DNA from: Callorhinus ursinus
Lineage: Eukaryota; Chordata; Mammalia; Carnivora; Otariidae
DNA length: 64,000 nucleotides
Reading direction: 5' to 3'
Assembly (NCBI RefSeq): GCF_003265705.1
Contig: NW_020312859.1
Span: 1,606,901 to 1,670,900 of the forward strand
In this document: in pieces, positions 12,283 through 25,800 of the stretch
Layout: the number at the start of each line of letters is the position of its first letter
Numbering within the stretch: the stretch's first letter is position 1
Position numbers and translations under genes: made by a program
The notes under the pieces: model-generated
Told to the model about the DNA's origin: nothing
Seen by the model: the letters and a program-made list of their open reading frames with translations, nothing else
Database searches by the model: none

Positions 12283-12525
12283 GGGGTGCCTGAGCAGCTC
12301 AGTCTGTAGAATGTGTGACTCTGGATCTCCGGGTCATGACTTGAGCCCCACATAGGGCATGGAGCCTACTTAAAAAAAAAAAACCACACCAGGGGGGCAC
12401 CTGGGTGGCTCAGTCAGTTAAACGTCTGACTCTTGATCTCAGCTCAGGTCTTGATCTCAGGGTCGTGGGTTCAAGCCCCGTGTTGGGCAACACACTGGGT
12501 GTGGAGCCTACTTAAAAAAAAAAAA
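12283..12525 (+). mobile_element. Two tandem old Can-SINEs in a MER5-like relic
   Basis: Copies at about 12283-12381 (GGGTGCCTGAGCAGCTCAGT) and 12393-12525 (GGGGCACCTGGGTGGCTCAG), each ending GGAGCCTACTT plus an A run. They are the short older form without the long CT-rich half. The flanking AAATCGGAGTTTT and AAATCAGAGTTTC look like a decayed duplication around the pair. Host sequence on both sides (12240 and 12526-12640) resembles a MER5 element. Confidence 0.75.
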
Positions 12526-15224
12526 TCAGAGTTTCGGGTTTGGGGCCATAGGTATTCAAATCATAACGAAACAAAGCAAAACCCTCCCTACTTTAAAAGC
12601 TACTAATGTGCAGGAGGGCTGAAAAACAGCGATCTAACTTTAGGCCTGGAGTTCCGGCCTAGGCACTGAGAGGGACCTCAGGCTGGCCAGCAGGCTCTCC
12701 CATACCAGGAAACATAGGCGCTTGGGGGTGGGAGGCAAGGTGCCTCCCAAGAAGGTACATGAAGTCCCAGGGCAGCCCAGCCAGTTGGAAGGTGAGGTAA
12801 AAGGGCCTGGGAGTGGCTTGGGTCAGGGAGTCCTGATTTCTGCACAGCCAGCTGAGATCCTGAGGGAGCACCTCCCACCCCGTGACTTTAGGGATTGTTC
12901 AGGCCCCTGAAAAGATTAGCAAAGTATGGCATTCCTGGCTGCAGACCAGCTCCAGATAACCCCAGAAAGATGTAGGGAGAGGGGTGGTGCCAGCAGGAAG
13001 TATAAGGAGCTTAGAGGCTCAAGGGGGGGTTAGGTCGGCGCTGCTCCATCCATGATAAAATCTCCTCTTTTTGAAGGGTCTGTAGCTGGTAATAACGACC
13101 CACTCTCTATGTACTGGACCCTGTGCTGGGCCCTGCGGACACAGCCATGAGTATCAGGCTCCTGCCACCATGGGATTTACAGTCTGCTGGAAGAAACGGC
13201 CAAAAAAGAATGAAACAGAACAACAGGAGGTGCTGGGGAGGGGTCCTCCCAGGGCAGGTGACACTTGAGGAGAGATTCGAGTGAATGAAGGAAGCTAACC
13301 ACTCAAAGTCTGTCTGCAAAGGTGCATCCAGTGGAGGGAAGGGTCAATGGCAAGCTTGAGATGGAGTGAGTTGGCGTCCAGGCAGTGGTGGAAGATAGGA
13401 AGGTAGGCAGGAGCTAGGAGGCCGGGAGTCCTTCCGGGCTTGTGGCCAGAGTCCAGGTCTTATTTTGTGTGTGATGGGGAGTGAATGAGGGTTTTGAATA
13501 GGGTAGTAAAATACTACCATTTCTACCTTTTCAACATCCCTGTGGTTGGTGCAGGAAGACTAGATCTTTAGGGGAATAGTGACGCAGGCAGACGAGACTA
13601 GTTGTCCAGGTAAAAGAAGAAAATGGCCCAGGCTAGTAGTGTTGGTGCAAATGGAGAGGTGTGCATAGAGCGGGGGGAGCACCTTTTGGAGTTCGGAACA
13701 CCAGGATCTGCTGACATGAGCTTTCAGGAAGTAAGAGACTCAAAGGATTACTCCCCTGCTTCTGGGTGAGCTTGGAGCATCTGGGTGAACATGGGCCCGT
13801 GATCTGAGATGAGAAGCCTGGGAGAGCCCCAGAATTTGGTACCAGAGTGGGGACAGTGCTAAAGACGGCACTAGCTGGGTGGCAACGGGGAGGGAGGCCG
13901 GAGGGCTGTGATGTCCTCATGACTCCTGGCTGTGTGTATGTTGGGCTCTAGAGACTGTGGTAGCAGAGCATCTTGGAAAAAGTCAGGACGCTGGAATGTG
14001 TCCGGTGTTTCTTGCAACCTTTCGAAAGGCCTGCAAAGAGACAAGCATAGGCTGAAGACGGTGACCAGTCCTCATCATCAGAAGGAAAAGTCACTACTGC
14101 TTGCCGCCCCCCTCCCTTCAGTTACTTGGAAATTTCTATTTCTGGCTTAAGAACTCCAAACAACTAGGCAGCACTGTTCAGATCTCCCACCCCTTCCTCA
14201 ACTCAGTGGGTGGCTGGGAAACCCATGCTGAGTGCTAATGAAAGCAGGGACAGGAGGGTTAGAGAACTATTAAGAAAGAGGCCCCATGAGTCAGAGTCAG
14301 CTAGAGGCTGCAAGAGGCATGGAAGCTGGGAGGGAGGGTGAACATGAAGAAGAGTAGACAAGTCAGAGGATGAGTAAGCTGCTTGAGGCCCAGTTGCTGG
14401 AGAGGTACCAGGGACAGGGGTGCACAGGACCTGGGAGCTGGGGAGCAACACCCTATGAGAAACGTTGGAGTGTTTGACTTTGAAACCTGGACGATCCTTT
14501 GGGTCCAGGTGGCCGGCTCCATCCACAGAAAAAGGAACCGGTCTTCAAGGAGAAAATGGGAAAGAAAAGGAGAAACCAAAAGGCCAAGTGTCCAAGCTTT
14601 AGAAGCCACAGAAAGGCAGTCAGCAGCTCTGTCCTGGCTGAACTCAGAAAGCCCCAGTCCTGTGTTTCTCTTATCTCCATTTGGTAAATGTCTGGCCCCC
14701 ACCATGCGCCGTCATTCTGCCTATTTGGGGAGATGTAATCAGAGTCTCCTGGTAGAACATCTGCCCCCTACACATACCTCTTCCCTCATTCCAACTCCGC
14801 CCCCTGTCGCACATTCCCAGGCACACCCACAGACCAACACAGGCCTGTCCGTAGGTACGCTGCGGGGAGAGGGAGGGGGTTCATCTCCTGAGGGGTAGCT
14901 TGGATGCACGTGGGGGGGGGCGGGGGCGGGAGAATGGTCAGGAGGGGAGATGGGCTGACGCAGCTTCCCCAAGCCATGCAAGGATCCAAAGAAAACACAG
15001 CTGGTGAAAGGGGAAGGGGGATGGGGGAAGCCAGGCTACACATGTTGACATCTTGGGCAGAAATCCAACTTGGTGTCCTGTGGTGAGTGGAGCCTGTGTT
15101 TACTTACTTGGACCAGTTCCTTCCTGCCGCTGTACCTCAGTGTGCCAGTCTGCAAAACAGGGGCAATGATAGCTATCTCAAGGAATTGCTGTGAGGATTA
15201 AACGGGGTCATTTAAAAAGAGACA

Positions 15225-15420
15225 CAAGTGAGTGGAGTGGTTACGAGCAAGGGCTCTGGAGCCAGGCTGACTTGAGCTAGTTCCTTAACCTCTCCGGGTC
15301 TCTATTTCCTCATCTGTAAAATAGGACAATGATACCTGTCTTACAGGACGTTATGAGTTTTAAGCGAGTTAATATCTGGAAAGCACTTTTTGTTTGTTAA
15401 ACAACTAGTTAATACCAATG
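15225..15420 (+). repeat. MIR SINE relic
   Basis: A classic MIR layout: AAGGGCTCTGGAGCCAGGCT, TTCCTTAACCTCTCCGGGTC, TCCTCATCTGTAAAATAGG and AAGCGAGTTAATATCTGG. Confidence 0.75.
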
Positions 15421-15480
15421 ACCAGAGACATTTATTGAGCCCTTTAGTGTACCAAGTACTAGGTTCAGCATTTTATATAC

Positions 15481-15863
15481 TTTTTTTTAAAGATTTTTTT
15501 TTTTAATTTGAGAGAGAGAGAGAGAGCAGAGCCAGGGAGGGGCAGAGGGACAAGCAAACCTCTCGGCCCAGTGGGGAGCCTGACGAGGAGCTTGATCCCA
15601 GGACCCTGAGATCATGACCTGAGCCGAAGTCAGACGCTTAACCAACTGAGCCACCCAGGTACCCCATTTAAATTTTTTTAAAAAGATTTATTTATTTATT
15701 TTACAGAGAGAGTGAGTTGGGGGAGAGGCAGAGGGAGAAAGAGAGAACCCTTCCCACTGAGCGAGGAGCCAGATGTGGGGCTTGATCCCAGGACCCTGAG
15801 ATCATGACCCAAGCTGAAATCAAGAGTCAGCCGCTTAACCGACTGAGCCACCCAGGTGCCCCA
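15481..15863 (-). mobile_element. Two tandem Can-SINEs, reverse orientation
   Basis: Reverse-complement copies at about 15481-15664 (ends CACCCAGGTACCCC) and 15668-15863 (ends CACCCAGGTGCCCC). The flanks TTTTATATACTTT near 15471 and CTTTATATACTTTATT near 15866 look like one duplication around the pair. Confidence 0.88.
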
Positions 15864-15991
15864 GCACTTTATATACTTTATTTAAAATCTCACCACCACC
15901 CGGAGAGGTTGTCGGGTACTAGATCATCCCCAACTTACAGATGTGGAAACTGGGGCTCTTAAAGAGACTTACTTTTTAATTTACTCTAGAA

Positions 15992-16170
15992 CAGGGGTTT
16001 GCAAACTACAGCCCATGGGCCAAGTCCAGCGAGGGGTCTGTTCATGTAAGTCTTGTTTATAGCTGCAATGACAGAGTTTGAACAGCTGTGACAGAGAACA
16101 CAGAGCCAGCAAAGCCTAAAATATGTACTATCTTATCTGACCTTTTACAGGAACAGTTCTCTGACCTCTG
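15992..16170 (-). mobile_element. MER20-like hAT relic
   Basis: Begins CAGGGGTTTGCAAACTACAG, contains GCAAAGCCTAAAATATGTAC and ends TTCTCTGACCTCTG. These are the two ends and core of MER20, in reverse orientation relative to the usual consensus. Confidence 0.7.
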
Positions 16171-17448
16171 CTCTAAAAAATGACAGAGGCAGGATTTGAA
16201 CCAGGTCTGTCTGATTCCAAAGCGCTTAATTAATGCTTTGCTCTCCTCGTGGTTTAACAATATCGCTGTGCTGGGTGCACAGTAGAGGCTAGAAAAGCAT
16301 TTCTTTCCTGTCCCTTTGAGTGCTGGGAAGTCCCTCCTTCCCTCTTCAAAGACAGGAGTGAAAGTGGAAAGGGATTTGGGCCTTCTGATCTCTTCATCCC
16401 TCAAGTCAAGTGTTGAGGAACCGGGGAGGTTGCCAAAGACCTTCCTGGGCTGCCTGTCTGCCAATATCACTGAAGTGTAAGCGTTGGGGGCACAGGCTTT
16501 GGGAGAAAGGGGAAACTCGTGTGACAGAGGGGCTCAGGCTGACAGGGCAAGTCCCTGGATTCAAGGCCAGTGAGTACATCTTGTCCCCCGGCCCAGGGCT
16601 GTGTTTAGAGTCAGTCGGGCTGAGACAAACGAGGCGCAGGAGTTGCTAAAGAATCCAGGGTGCATAGGTATCACTTGCCCCCCAGACACATCTGAGGGCT
16701 CCAAACCAGTTTAGTCACTCAGCAAATAGGCAGGACCTCCTCAGTGCAGGCATTGTTCTAGGTACTGGGAATAAGTGGGGAACCAGATCCCAGCTCTCAC
16801 GGAGACCGACCATGTCTCCATTAACCAATAGTTTGGCAAACCAATATTAAATAGTCACAAGGTCTATAAAGCAAATAAAACAGGCTGATGGGACTGAGAG
16901 TAACTGCTAGGTAGGCAGGGAAGTCTTCTCTGAGGAAGTGTCATTGAAGCCGAGACCAGCATGACAAGGAGCTAGCTGTGGGAAGATCAGGTGGAAAAGC
17001 ATTCCAAGCAGAGGGAAGAGCAAGGGCAAATGCCAGTGTAGCCAGAGCAAAGGAGGGTGACAGAGGGTGGGTGACAAGACAGGGGTGCACGTGTCACGTG
17101 CCTGGAAGTCCGGGCACGGAGGCAGGAGTTTATTCTGAGTGTCATTGAAAGCCACTAGATGCTGGCGAAGGATGCTGGATGACTGTAGCTGATGTGTTTT
17201 GAGGCCTTACTACATGCCAGGTGCTCATCAAGTCCTTTAAATGCATTAACTCTTCTAATCCTCACGAGTAATCCAGATGTGGAAACAGGCCCAGAGAGGT
17301 TAGACCACTGGCCCAAGATCACATAGCTACATTTAAAGCTCACTGGGGCTGCTGTGGGGACAGTGACGCACAGGAGACAAGAATCTCCCACAGGAGATCC
17401 CAGTGATACAAAGATTGAGCTTGTATTTCAGTAAGAAAGTGAGAAGAG

Positions 17449-17650
17449 GGGGCGGCTGGGGAGCTCAGTCGTTAAGCGTCTGCCTTCGGCTCAGGTCATG
17501 ATCCCAGCGTCCTGGGATGGAGCCCCGGAGCCCCGCGAGCCCCACATTGGACCCCCTGCTCAGCTGGGCAGCTCCCTCTGCCTGCCGCTCCCTCTGCTTG
17601 TGCTCTCTCTGTCAGATAAATAAATAAAATCTTAAAAAAAAAAAAAAAAG
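17449..17650 (+). mobile_element. Can-SINE
   Basis: GGCGGCTGGGGAGCTCAGTC head and ATAAATAAATAAAATCTT tail. Duplication AAAGTGAGAAGA near 17436-17447 and 17653-17664. Confidence 0.9.
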
Positions 17651-18206
17651 GGAAAGTGAGAAGAAAGAAAACTAACATCTGCCAGGTTTTCTGCTTGAGC
17701 CAGGCTCCAGGAAGAGCGAGGGCTACTAGAGTTCAAAGCTCGAAGGCACTTCCTCCTCTGGATATCCTTAGCCCTTTCTTCCTTCCTCTCCTACACCCTT
17801 TCTGTCTCATGTGCTTGTGGTGTGTGCCCCTAACCTTAATAGCCAGCATTTATTTGGCACTGATGGTGTGCCACGTACTGTACTCAGCACATGCAATAGG
17901 CACTTTTAATTTATTCTCGCAACAACAACCTTATTGTTTCTGTTTCAGAAAGAGGGAACTAAGTCTCAGAGGTGCTTCAGTAAGGGGTCCAAGAATTGGA
18001 CAAATTCCTAGAATGTGAATCCTGGTCTGTCAGACTGGAGTCTAAGCACTAATTACTGGGCTATAAACACCACCTCCCACCCTTGCACAGTTCATGGGTT
18101 TTCCAGTAGTAGCTGCATGGTGGTCTTTCCCTCTGGTTTCCTGCTAGGGTGGGTCTATATTAGTGCCAACCTCATAGGTTAAGAGGATTAAATAAGTTAG
18201 TCTCGA

Positions 18207-18320
18207 TCTAGGATGACTAACCATCCTGGTTTGCCTGGGATGGAGGGGGTTCCCTGGAAGGGAGACGTTCAGTTTCAAAGCTAGGAAGGTCCTGGGCAAA
18301 TCAGGACGTGTTGATATTCC
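18207..18320. mobile_element. Palindromic DNA-transposon-like relic
   Basis: CCTGGTTTGCCTGGGA near 18225 is mirrored by TCCTGGGCAAATCAGG near 18290, giving an imperfect inverted repeat. The wording matches a common short mammalian non-autonomous DNA element, family not assigned. Confidence 0.45.
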
Positions 18321-19120
18321 TACCGGGATGAGTGCTTGGTGCTACATACATGTTCAGTGGACACTCACCTTTATCGCTTTTCCTTTCCTCTTTCCTCCAT
18401 CGGACAACAAGAAAAGGTAGCAAGCACTACTCTGTGCAGGTGCCAGGAGCTGGGAACACCCTGCAGGCAGTAGATGGAGATACTGTGCCGAGAACCTAGC
18501 TCCAAAGGTGCGCACACACACAAAATCCACAGTCCCTGGGAAACACCCATCTTCCCTCTGGGGTGATTCCAGCAGCCTGTGCCCTGTCCACCTGGGCAGG
18601 CAGCACTTGCTTGGACCCCAGTGGGAGAAGTCTCTGGGCCTGTTAGGTCCCTAGGTAGTGACATAGAGACATTTGGCGGGGAGGTTCCCCTGGTGAAGCC
18701 TGGCAAGGAGAGGTCTTGATGATTGTGGGTGGAAAGGAAGGAAGATAATGTGTCTTGGGCATTGATTTTGCGGGTTGTCCCAAGTATCCCGCACATTTCC
18801 TTGGATGAGGACACCGAGGCGCGGTGCCCCAAGTGAAGTGACTTGCTCAGGGTCATAGAGGAAGACATGGGCACTTGGAATTTGAACCAAGGTCCCAGAG
18901 AAGCAAGGACTGTTGGGATTGGGCAGGCCGACTCCTGCACTTCCCTCCCTCCTTCCCGGCTTGGGTCCCCCACTTGTCTTGACAGCCGCCGGGCCTGTCA
19001 CGGGGCTCCGTACAGCCCTCTCCACCCTCCCGGCTGCCAGCGTTCCGCCCCGTCCCCTCCCAACCCCCGAGGGAGGAGGGGAGAGCGGGAGCGAGGAGGG
19101 GGGTCGGAGAGGCCCGGCGT

Positions 19121-19127
19121 TATAAAG
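19121..19127 (+). promoter_or_regulatory. PLTP: PLTP TATA box
   Basis: TATAAAG lies in a GC-rich stretch about 100 bp upstream of the first donor, which places the PLTP start site near 19150. Confidence 0.7.
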
Positions 19128-19149
19128 GCGGCTGGACCAGCACAGCCCG

Positions 19150-19223
19150 CCAGACCCCGCCGCCCGGATCCCCCGCGCAGCCCGCCGCCCCACGTGACCG
19201 CACCGACCCCCAGTTCCGCCGCA
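19150..19223 (+). other. PLTP: PLTP non-coding exon 1
   Basis: The 5' end is inferred from the TATA box. The 3' end is the donor GTGAGT at 19224. It carries an E-box CACGTGAC at 19191-19198. Intron 1 runs to the acceptor at 19832-19833 (CACCCCAG), and exon 2 starts at 19834. Confidence 0.65.
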
Positions 19224-19844
19224 GTGAGTTGGAGGGCGCCCCCATCCACCCTCAGGCCCTCGCTGAGCCGCGTGGTCTACTGAACCCGGGGTGGGGAAGA
19301 GATCCCATGAAGGAGGGCGCTGATTTTGGGGGGGGGGGGTTGGATACCAGGCCGAATCCCGATGGCAGGGATTTAGGACCCGGCAGCCCGAGGTCTGGCC
19401 GGCAGCTCCCTCTACTCCCCCGGCGCGGGGCCTGGGAGACCGCAAGCCACCCCCCAGGAATGCGCGTGCAGCCGTTTCCATGGTAACAGGCAAGCCGCGC
19501 CTGTCCTCTGCTAAAGGAAAGGGGAGGTGGTGGAGGCGGGGGGCGCTGGTCCCCGAGGGGTCAAAACTCTTCACGCGGCGGGTGCACGGGGGGACCGAGA
19601 ATGTCCCCTCCCCTTCCCCCGTGCCCCAAATCCTCTGGGAGCTAGAAGGCGAGTCGCGTCGCCTCTCTGAGCCTCAGTTTCCGCATCTGCCAAATAGAGG
19701 CAATATAATTGGTTCCAAGTTCTCCGAAGAGCTGTTTCGAGGGTAACGATCCGGCCTGTCCCTCTTCTGGTTGGACAACCGGGGAGTGGGTTTTAGCGGC
19801 CCTGATGACTCCAGCGACCCCACCCCACCCCAGGCCCGCTCGCC

Positions 19845-22800
19845 ATGGCCCTCTTTGGGGCCCTCCTCCTAGCGCTTCTGGCAGGCGCTCATGCGGAGCT
19901 CCCCGGCTGCAAGACCCGCGTCACCTCCCAGGCGCTGGAGCTGGGTAAGGCGCGGGGCCGGGTGAGGGCCGATGAGGGAGGGGTCGCTCCAGCTGTGGGT
20001 GCAGGACCTAAGGGTCTCGCTGCTACCTCAGTGAAGCAGGAGGGCTTGCGCTTTCTGGAACAAGAGCTGGAGACCATCACCATTCCGGACCTGCGGGGCA
20101 GGGAGGGCCACTTCTACTACAACATCTCGGAGTAAGTAGGGGATCCGGGGGGCGGGGTCTCGGGCCGGGAAAACGGAGTAGGGGTAGGGGCGTGGCCACA
20201 CCGAGGAGGCGGCTCTCAAGAAACAGGATGGGGCGGAGAAGATAAAGGCCAAGCCAGCCAACATAGGCGGGGCCAAGAACGGCAAAGCAGAGGCCTTGGG
20301 GGCTAAGGCGTGGCCAAAGAGCACCGGAGCCGGGGAGTCACGAAACTTGCCGATGGGTGAGAGTGGGGTAGAGCGCCCGGGGTGGAGCTACTGGGAGAGG
20401 TCCCGTGGGGACAGGAGAAATGGGGTATGTAGCTCAGCTGATGGACACAAAATCAAAGGATTCGGCTAAAAGACCAGGTCTAGGTCAAGCAACCACAGGG
20501 TGTGGGAGGGAAGGGAGTGCAAGCAATAAGGCATCTAAAGAAGGGGTGAGGGCGCCTGGGGGCTCGGTTAAGCGACTGCCTTGGGCTCAGGTCATGATCC
20601 TGGAGTCCCGGGATCGAGTCCCGCATCGGGCTCCCTGCTCGGCAGGGAGTCTGCTTCTCCCTCTGACCCTCTTCCCTCTCGTGCTCTCTGTCTCTCATTC
20701 TCTCTCTCGCAAATAAATAAATAAATAAAATCTTTAAAAAAAATAAAAAAAGAAGGGGTGAAGCTCATCTCTGAGCTGTCCAAGTCCAGGCTGGGCACTT
20801 GAGGGAAAGTGGAAGAATTCATTCCACCCAGCTCAGCTTCCCCAGGTCTGGACTGGAAGAGGAGGGAATTAGTTTCCTGTGGCTGGGTGGACTCCCTCTT
20901 CGTGGCCCTGAAGCTGACCCGGAGGCTTCCTGCAGGGTGAAGGTCACAGAGCTGCAGCTGACGTCCTCTGAGCTCCATTTCCAGCCGGAGCAGGAGCTGG
21001 TGCTACAAATCAGCAACGCGTCCTTGGGGCTGCGCTTCCGGAGGCAGCTTCTCTACTGGTTCTTGTGAGGACCTGGCACCCTCAGGGGAGTGGAGGGTGG
21101 ATCAGGAGGGCTGGGATGCCGTGGGGCTGTGGGCAGTCCTTTAGCCTTCCTAGGTCTCAATTTCTTCGTCTGTACGGTAGGGACAAGCATACCCACTTCA
21201 TAAGGGTTGATAGGGTTTGGTAGAAGTGAAGTCTTATTAAGAGGTATTACGATTTATGGGGTGGGTGGCGAAGACGTGGTTAAGCTCCAAGTCGGACATT
21301 GACTGCCCCACACCCCCTTGCAGCTATGATGGAGGCTATATCAATGCCTCTGCCGAGGGTGTGTCCATCCGCACTGCTCTGCAGCTCTCCCGGGATGCCA
21401 CTGGCCGTATCAAAGTGTCCAACGTCTCCTGCCAGGCCTCAGTCTCCAGAATGCACGCGGCCTTCGGGGGAACCTTCAAGTAAGCCCCCTTTGAGCCTCA
21501 CTGCCATTTGCCTGGTGCAATGCAAAGTGCACACGCTTGGGAGCCGGGCCAACTGGGTCCAACGCTCAGCACACTCATTTCCCTGCTTTGTGACCTTGGG
21601 CAAGTCACTGAAGCTCTGTGCCTCAATTTCCTCCTTGGTAAGATGAGGATGACAATAGCAACTATATTATAAGATGTTGCAAAGACTAGTTGTTAATATA
21701 TGTAAAAATAGGGGCACCTGGGTGGCTCAGTCGGTTAAGCAACTGCCTTCAGCTCAGGTCATGATCCTGGAGTCCCGGGATCGAGTCCCGCATCGGGCTC
21801 CCTGCTCAGCGGGGAGTCTGCTTCTCCCTCTGACCCTCCCCCCTCTCATGGTCTCTCTCTCTGTCTCATTCTCTCTCTCAAGTAAATAAATAAAAAAAAA
21901 ATCTTGAAAAAAGAAAAAAGAAAAAAAAATATATGTAAAAATATTTAGAACAGTACCTGGCATATTAGTGGCTAGCTTCCTGGATAAGAGTAATTGTGAG
22001 GATCAGTATGCACAGCTGGGCATGAACTGAGTTCTCAATAACTGGCAGCTCTTACTACTACTACTAAAAACAATAGCATAATTTCAGGTTTTGGGCTGAG
22101 AAGGGAACTTTGTGATAGCTCTCAAAGAGAGTGGGAGAGAAAAGATGGTGGATTTATCATCTGGTGTTGGTATACTGTCAAGTTTTTATTTACTGAACAA
22201 ATAAAGTATATGTCACTCCCTGAGGATTCATGAAGGAACTCAGAGCCTCGCTGAAGGGACAAAACATTTGTCATCGGGGCTTTGAGAGAGGAACTGAGTA
22301 CTCCAGGGGTTCAGAAGAGGGCAATCTGGGAAGGCTGCCTGGAAGAGGAAGCATCTGAACCCTTACAGAGGGAAATACAGGACAGGAACTCCGAGGGTGG
22401 AAGGGAGGGCGTGAGTAAGCATCTGGAGGTGGGGATGCGTACAGCAGGTTTGAAGAACTGGGGGCAAATTCATTAGGCTGGTGGGGGGTGGGGGTTAGGG
22501 AGAGGTCTTGAGAATCAGGCTAGCGAGGGGATTCGGAAAACCTCCATTAAAGAGCTGGTAATACAAGTCAAAGTTGAGCCACCTCCCCCCTGTCTCTCTG
22601 GCCACTGATTTCTCCTGGATCTGGAGTCCCCACTCCAGAGGGGTGGGGCAGAGTCTGGGCTCACGTGGTCTCTCCCCTCCTTGCAGGAAGATTTATGAGT
22701 TCCTCTCCACATTCATCACCTCGGGGATGCGCTTCCTCCTCAACCAGCAGGTACAGCAGCAGTGTGTGTGGGGGGGTCCCCTCTCTTTGGAAGGCCCTGA

Positions 22801-25800
22801 CTCTAGACCCCACCTCGCAGATCTGCCCCGTGCTTTACCACGCAGGGATGGTGCTCCTCAATTCCCTCCTGGACACCGTGCCTGGTGAGTTGGCGCTGGC
22901 TGGGAGGGGAGCTCCGGGCCATGCCTGGGACTGGAATGGGGCTGAGGTGGAGGCTGGGTATACTTCAGGGTGGGCCCCTGCCATGCCCTGGCTTCAAATA
23001 TGGCCCCTGCTACTGACTGGCCATGTGACCCTAGGTAAGTACTCCTCTCTGGGCCTTGGTATCTTCGCTTGGCTGGCCATGCCTCCTCGTGGGGGTTGTT
23101 GTGAGGATTAACTCAGTGATGCCTGTCAAGGTCCTCGATAGGGGCTTGCTGATCACTGGGACCCTGTTTGTATTAATCCTCTGCACTTCAAAGGTGCTCA
23201 ACTAACATGAATTCCCTTTTCCTGAACTGTGACCTCTGTTTGCTGGGGGGTAGAGATCATCAGGCCCCGCAACAGAGCATGGGGAGGGAGGGAGGGGCCA
23301 GAGAGAACAACAAAGGAAGGGACTCCCTTGGCATCTTGTTTAGTGATCTGATGAAACTCTTGTATTGCGGTGATGATGGTGGCAGAGGCAGTCGGCATCA
23401 ATACTGCTGAGCACTAAATGCTTCCCACATAAAACTAATCTGATCCCTACAACAACCCTCTGAGGGAAGATTTATAATCACCGCTTTGTGGGTGAGAAAC
23501 AGGCCCAGAAGGGTGAGCACCTCACCCAGCATCACACAGCTGGAGTGACTGAGCTCCTTCCCGCAGTTCGCAGCTCTGTGGATGAGCTGGTTGGCATCGA
23601 CTACTCCCTCCTGAAGGATCCTGTAGCGTCCGACAGCAATCTGGACATGGTCTTCCGGGTGAGCTGCCTGGCTGGGAGGGCGTCTCTGACCTCACCAGAC
23701 CTCCCCCTTGTCCCGTGTTGCTCGTTTGGTCCTCTGAAGGCACAGCTCCGATGAGGCCACTCCACTGCTGAGCGTGCCTGCTTGCAGGATTCGGTTCAAC
23801 TCCCGGGTCTGGCTTCTGAGCCTGGTTAACCTTGTCTGGCCCCACCTTTCTAACCTCACCCTGTTTCTCGGCACTCATTCTTGCCCAAATATGCCCTCGC
23901 TTCCTACCTCAGGACCTTTGCTCATGCACTGCCCTTCCCCATCTCCCCCGGAGCAGCGGGATATACAGCTTTATGCGCATAATCGATGTCAATGTAAACT
24001 GCAGCTTTTATCATTCCTGCTCTGTATCTTTCAAGGCCCACCATGCCTCCTCCTCCCCAGCCCTTTCCTGGGCGTCCCTTCTCTGGTCTGATGGAAGTGC
24101 TCCCTTGCAGAACTCCAGCTGCCCTGCTGTGAATGCCTTTTTAAAGAGTTGTGCTAACGAGGGCACCTGGCTGGGTGTCGGTGGAGCATGCGACTCTGAA
24201 TCTTGGGGTCATGAGTTCAAGCCCCATGTTGGGTGGAGAGATTACTTAAATAAATACAACTTAAAGAAGTTGTGCTAATGGGTCCCCTCAAGATAGCAGC
24301 TGGGTCCGACCCCCACCATCCCTCATGGTGCCTGACACTGGGCGTGGGAACATCTGGGTGCTGGGCCACAAGCTGACCCTGATTCCCCAACTGCAGGGGG
24401 CCTTCTTTCCCCTGGCTGAGGGGAACTGGAGCCTGCCCAACCGGGCAGTAGAGCCCCAACTGCAGGACGAGGAGCGGATGGTGTACGTGGCCTTCTCGGA
24501 GTTCTTCTTTGACTCTGCCATGGAGAGCTACTTCCGGGCGGGGGCCCTGCAGCTGTCACTGGTGGGGGACAAGGTATGCTGGGGCCTGTCTGTGGGATGG
24601 GCAAGAGGGGCCCTGTCCGGAACTCCTGATGACCCTGCCTCATCCCCTCTTCCCCTCTCCAGGTGCCCCACGATCTGGACATGCTGCTGAGGGCCACCTA
24701 CTTTGGGAGCATCGTCCTGCTGGTGAGTGTTGGCGGGAGGTAGGGACGTGGCCAGGGTGGGTGGCCCTACCGCCTGCACACCAGCGAGGGGACGCGTGAG
24801 GTGTGCAGGCAGAGGCCTCCACGGCCACCATGGAGTGAACAGAAGGCCTGACCTCCTGCCTGTGGCTAAGTCCTCTTATTTGTCAAGGTCGATTCCAAGT
24901 CTGTGAAGGGCCCTTGCTACTTCCTGCTCTTCTTCATGAAGCTAGGAGGACAGCAGGCTGAGAACCCAAGCTCTCTAAGTGTAGGGACTTTAACAATGAC
25001 AGATGTATTCTTTTTTTTAAGTTAAAGTTTATTTTTTTAATAATCTCTACGCCCATCGTGGGGCTCGAACTCGACCCTCAAGATGAAGAGTCGCACGCTC
25101 TACCGACTGAGCCAGCCAGGCGACCCTGATGTATTCTTTTTGCTTATTATTTTCCCTTGTTTCATGGGGAGAGGGGTGAAAGGTCAAAATTTAAGAAGTA
25201 TCTCCGTGATCATTAGAGAACTTGCCCTTAATCTCCTCTACACTATACAACCTGCCAGAGCTGTCGTGAGGATTAGCTGAGTCAATTCATGTAAAGAAAT
25301 TAGAGCAGCCCCTGGCGCAGGTAAGTGCTCAGGAAACGCTAGCTGCTCTCCCCACTGCTGTCATCCCCATCGTCACCATCAACCTGATGGCCAAGCACTG
25401 GTGGGGGCATGGACTCTCTGGCCAAAGTGCCCGGCTCTGAATCCCAGGTTCCGCACCTGGGTGACCACAGAACCTTGGACAAGTTACTTAACTTCTCTGT
25501 GCCTCGGTGTCCCCATCTCAAAGATGAGTACGGTAATTCCTGCCTCACGTGGTTATGATGAGGTTTAAATGAGCTAACACAGGCAAAGTATTGGTCAGCG
25601 CCTCCAGGAGAAAGAGCAGAGCAGTTCAGAGAAGGGCAATACGGCGGGGGGGGAGGGGGGGAGATGTGATGCAAACACTGTCCCCGAGGAGTCTGGTTGC
25701 AGATGGATCCCCCACCACCGAGAACTCAGGACAGCAGGAAAAGGAGACATTCCATCCCTCGTGTCAGCAAAGACACAGAGGCTGGACACAGTCCTGAAGG

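Larger units (their letters stand above)
6090..19100. other. PCIF1-PLTP intergenic spacer, repeat rich
   Basis: This spacer separates the divergent PCIF1 and PLTP promoters. I see no spliced or intact conserved gene in it. Recognisable contents are MIR relics (about 7045-7255, 7735-7870, 15225-15420, 17190-17345, 17838-18060), Can-SINEs (listed separately), L2 (8930-9740, split by a SINE), LINE-1-like relics (8400-8720 and 11525-12230), hAT relics and some unclassified ancient repeats (about 10960-11200, 13120-13460 and 16760-17150, which share phrases such as GAGGAAG...TTGA). Stretches such as 9750-10120, 13460-14900 and 18320-18950 show nothing I can name. Enhancers may be present but cannot be called from one sequence. 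Confidence 0.6.

Noticed and set aside
18651..19574. 307-codon minus-strand frame upstream of PLTP
   Set aside because: Low-complexity Pro/Gly-rich frame over the PLTP promoter, with no conserved motif and no splice context.
24158..24262. tRNA-like segment with a B-box-like GTTCAAGCCC
   Set aside because: It is a tRNA-derived SINE with an A-rich tail and flanking duplications. The cloverleaf is not intact, and the same holds for the copies near 12.4, 47.2 and 58.5 kb.
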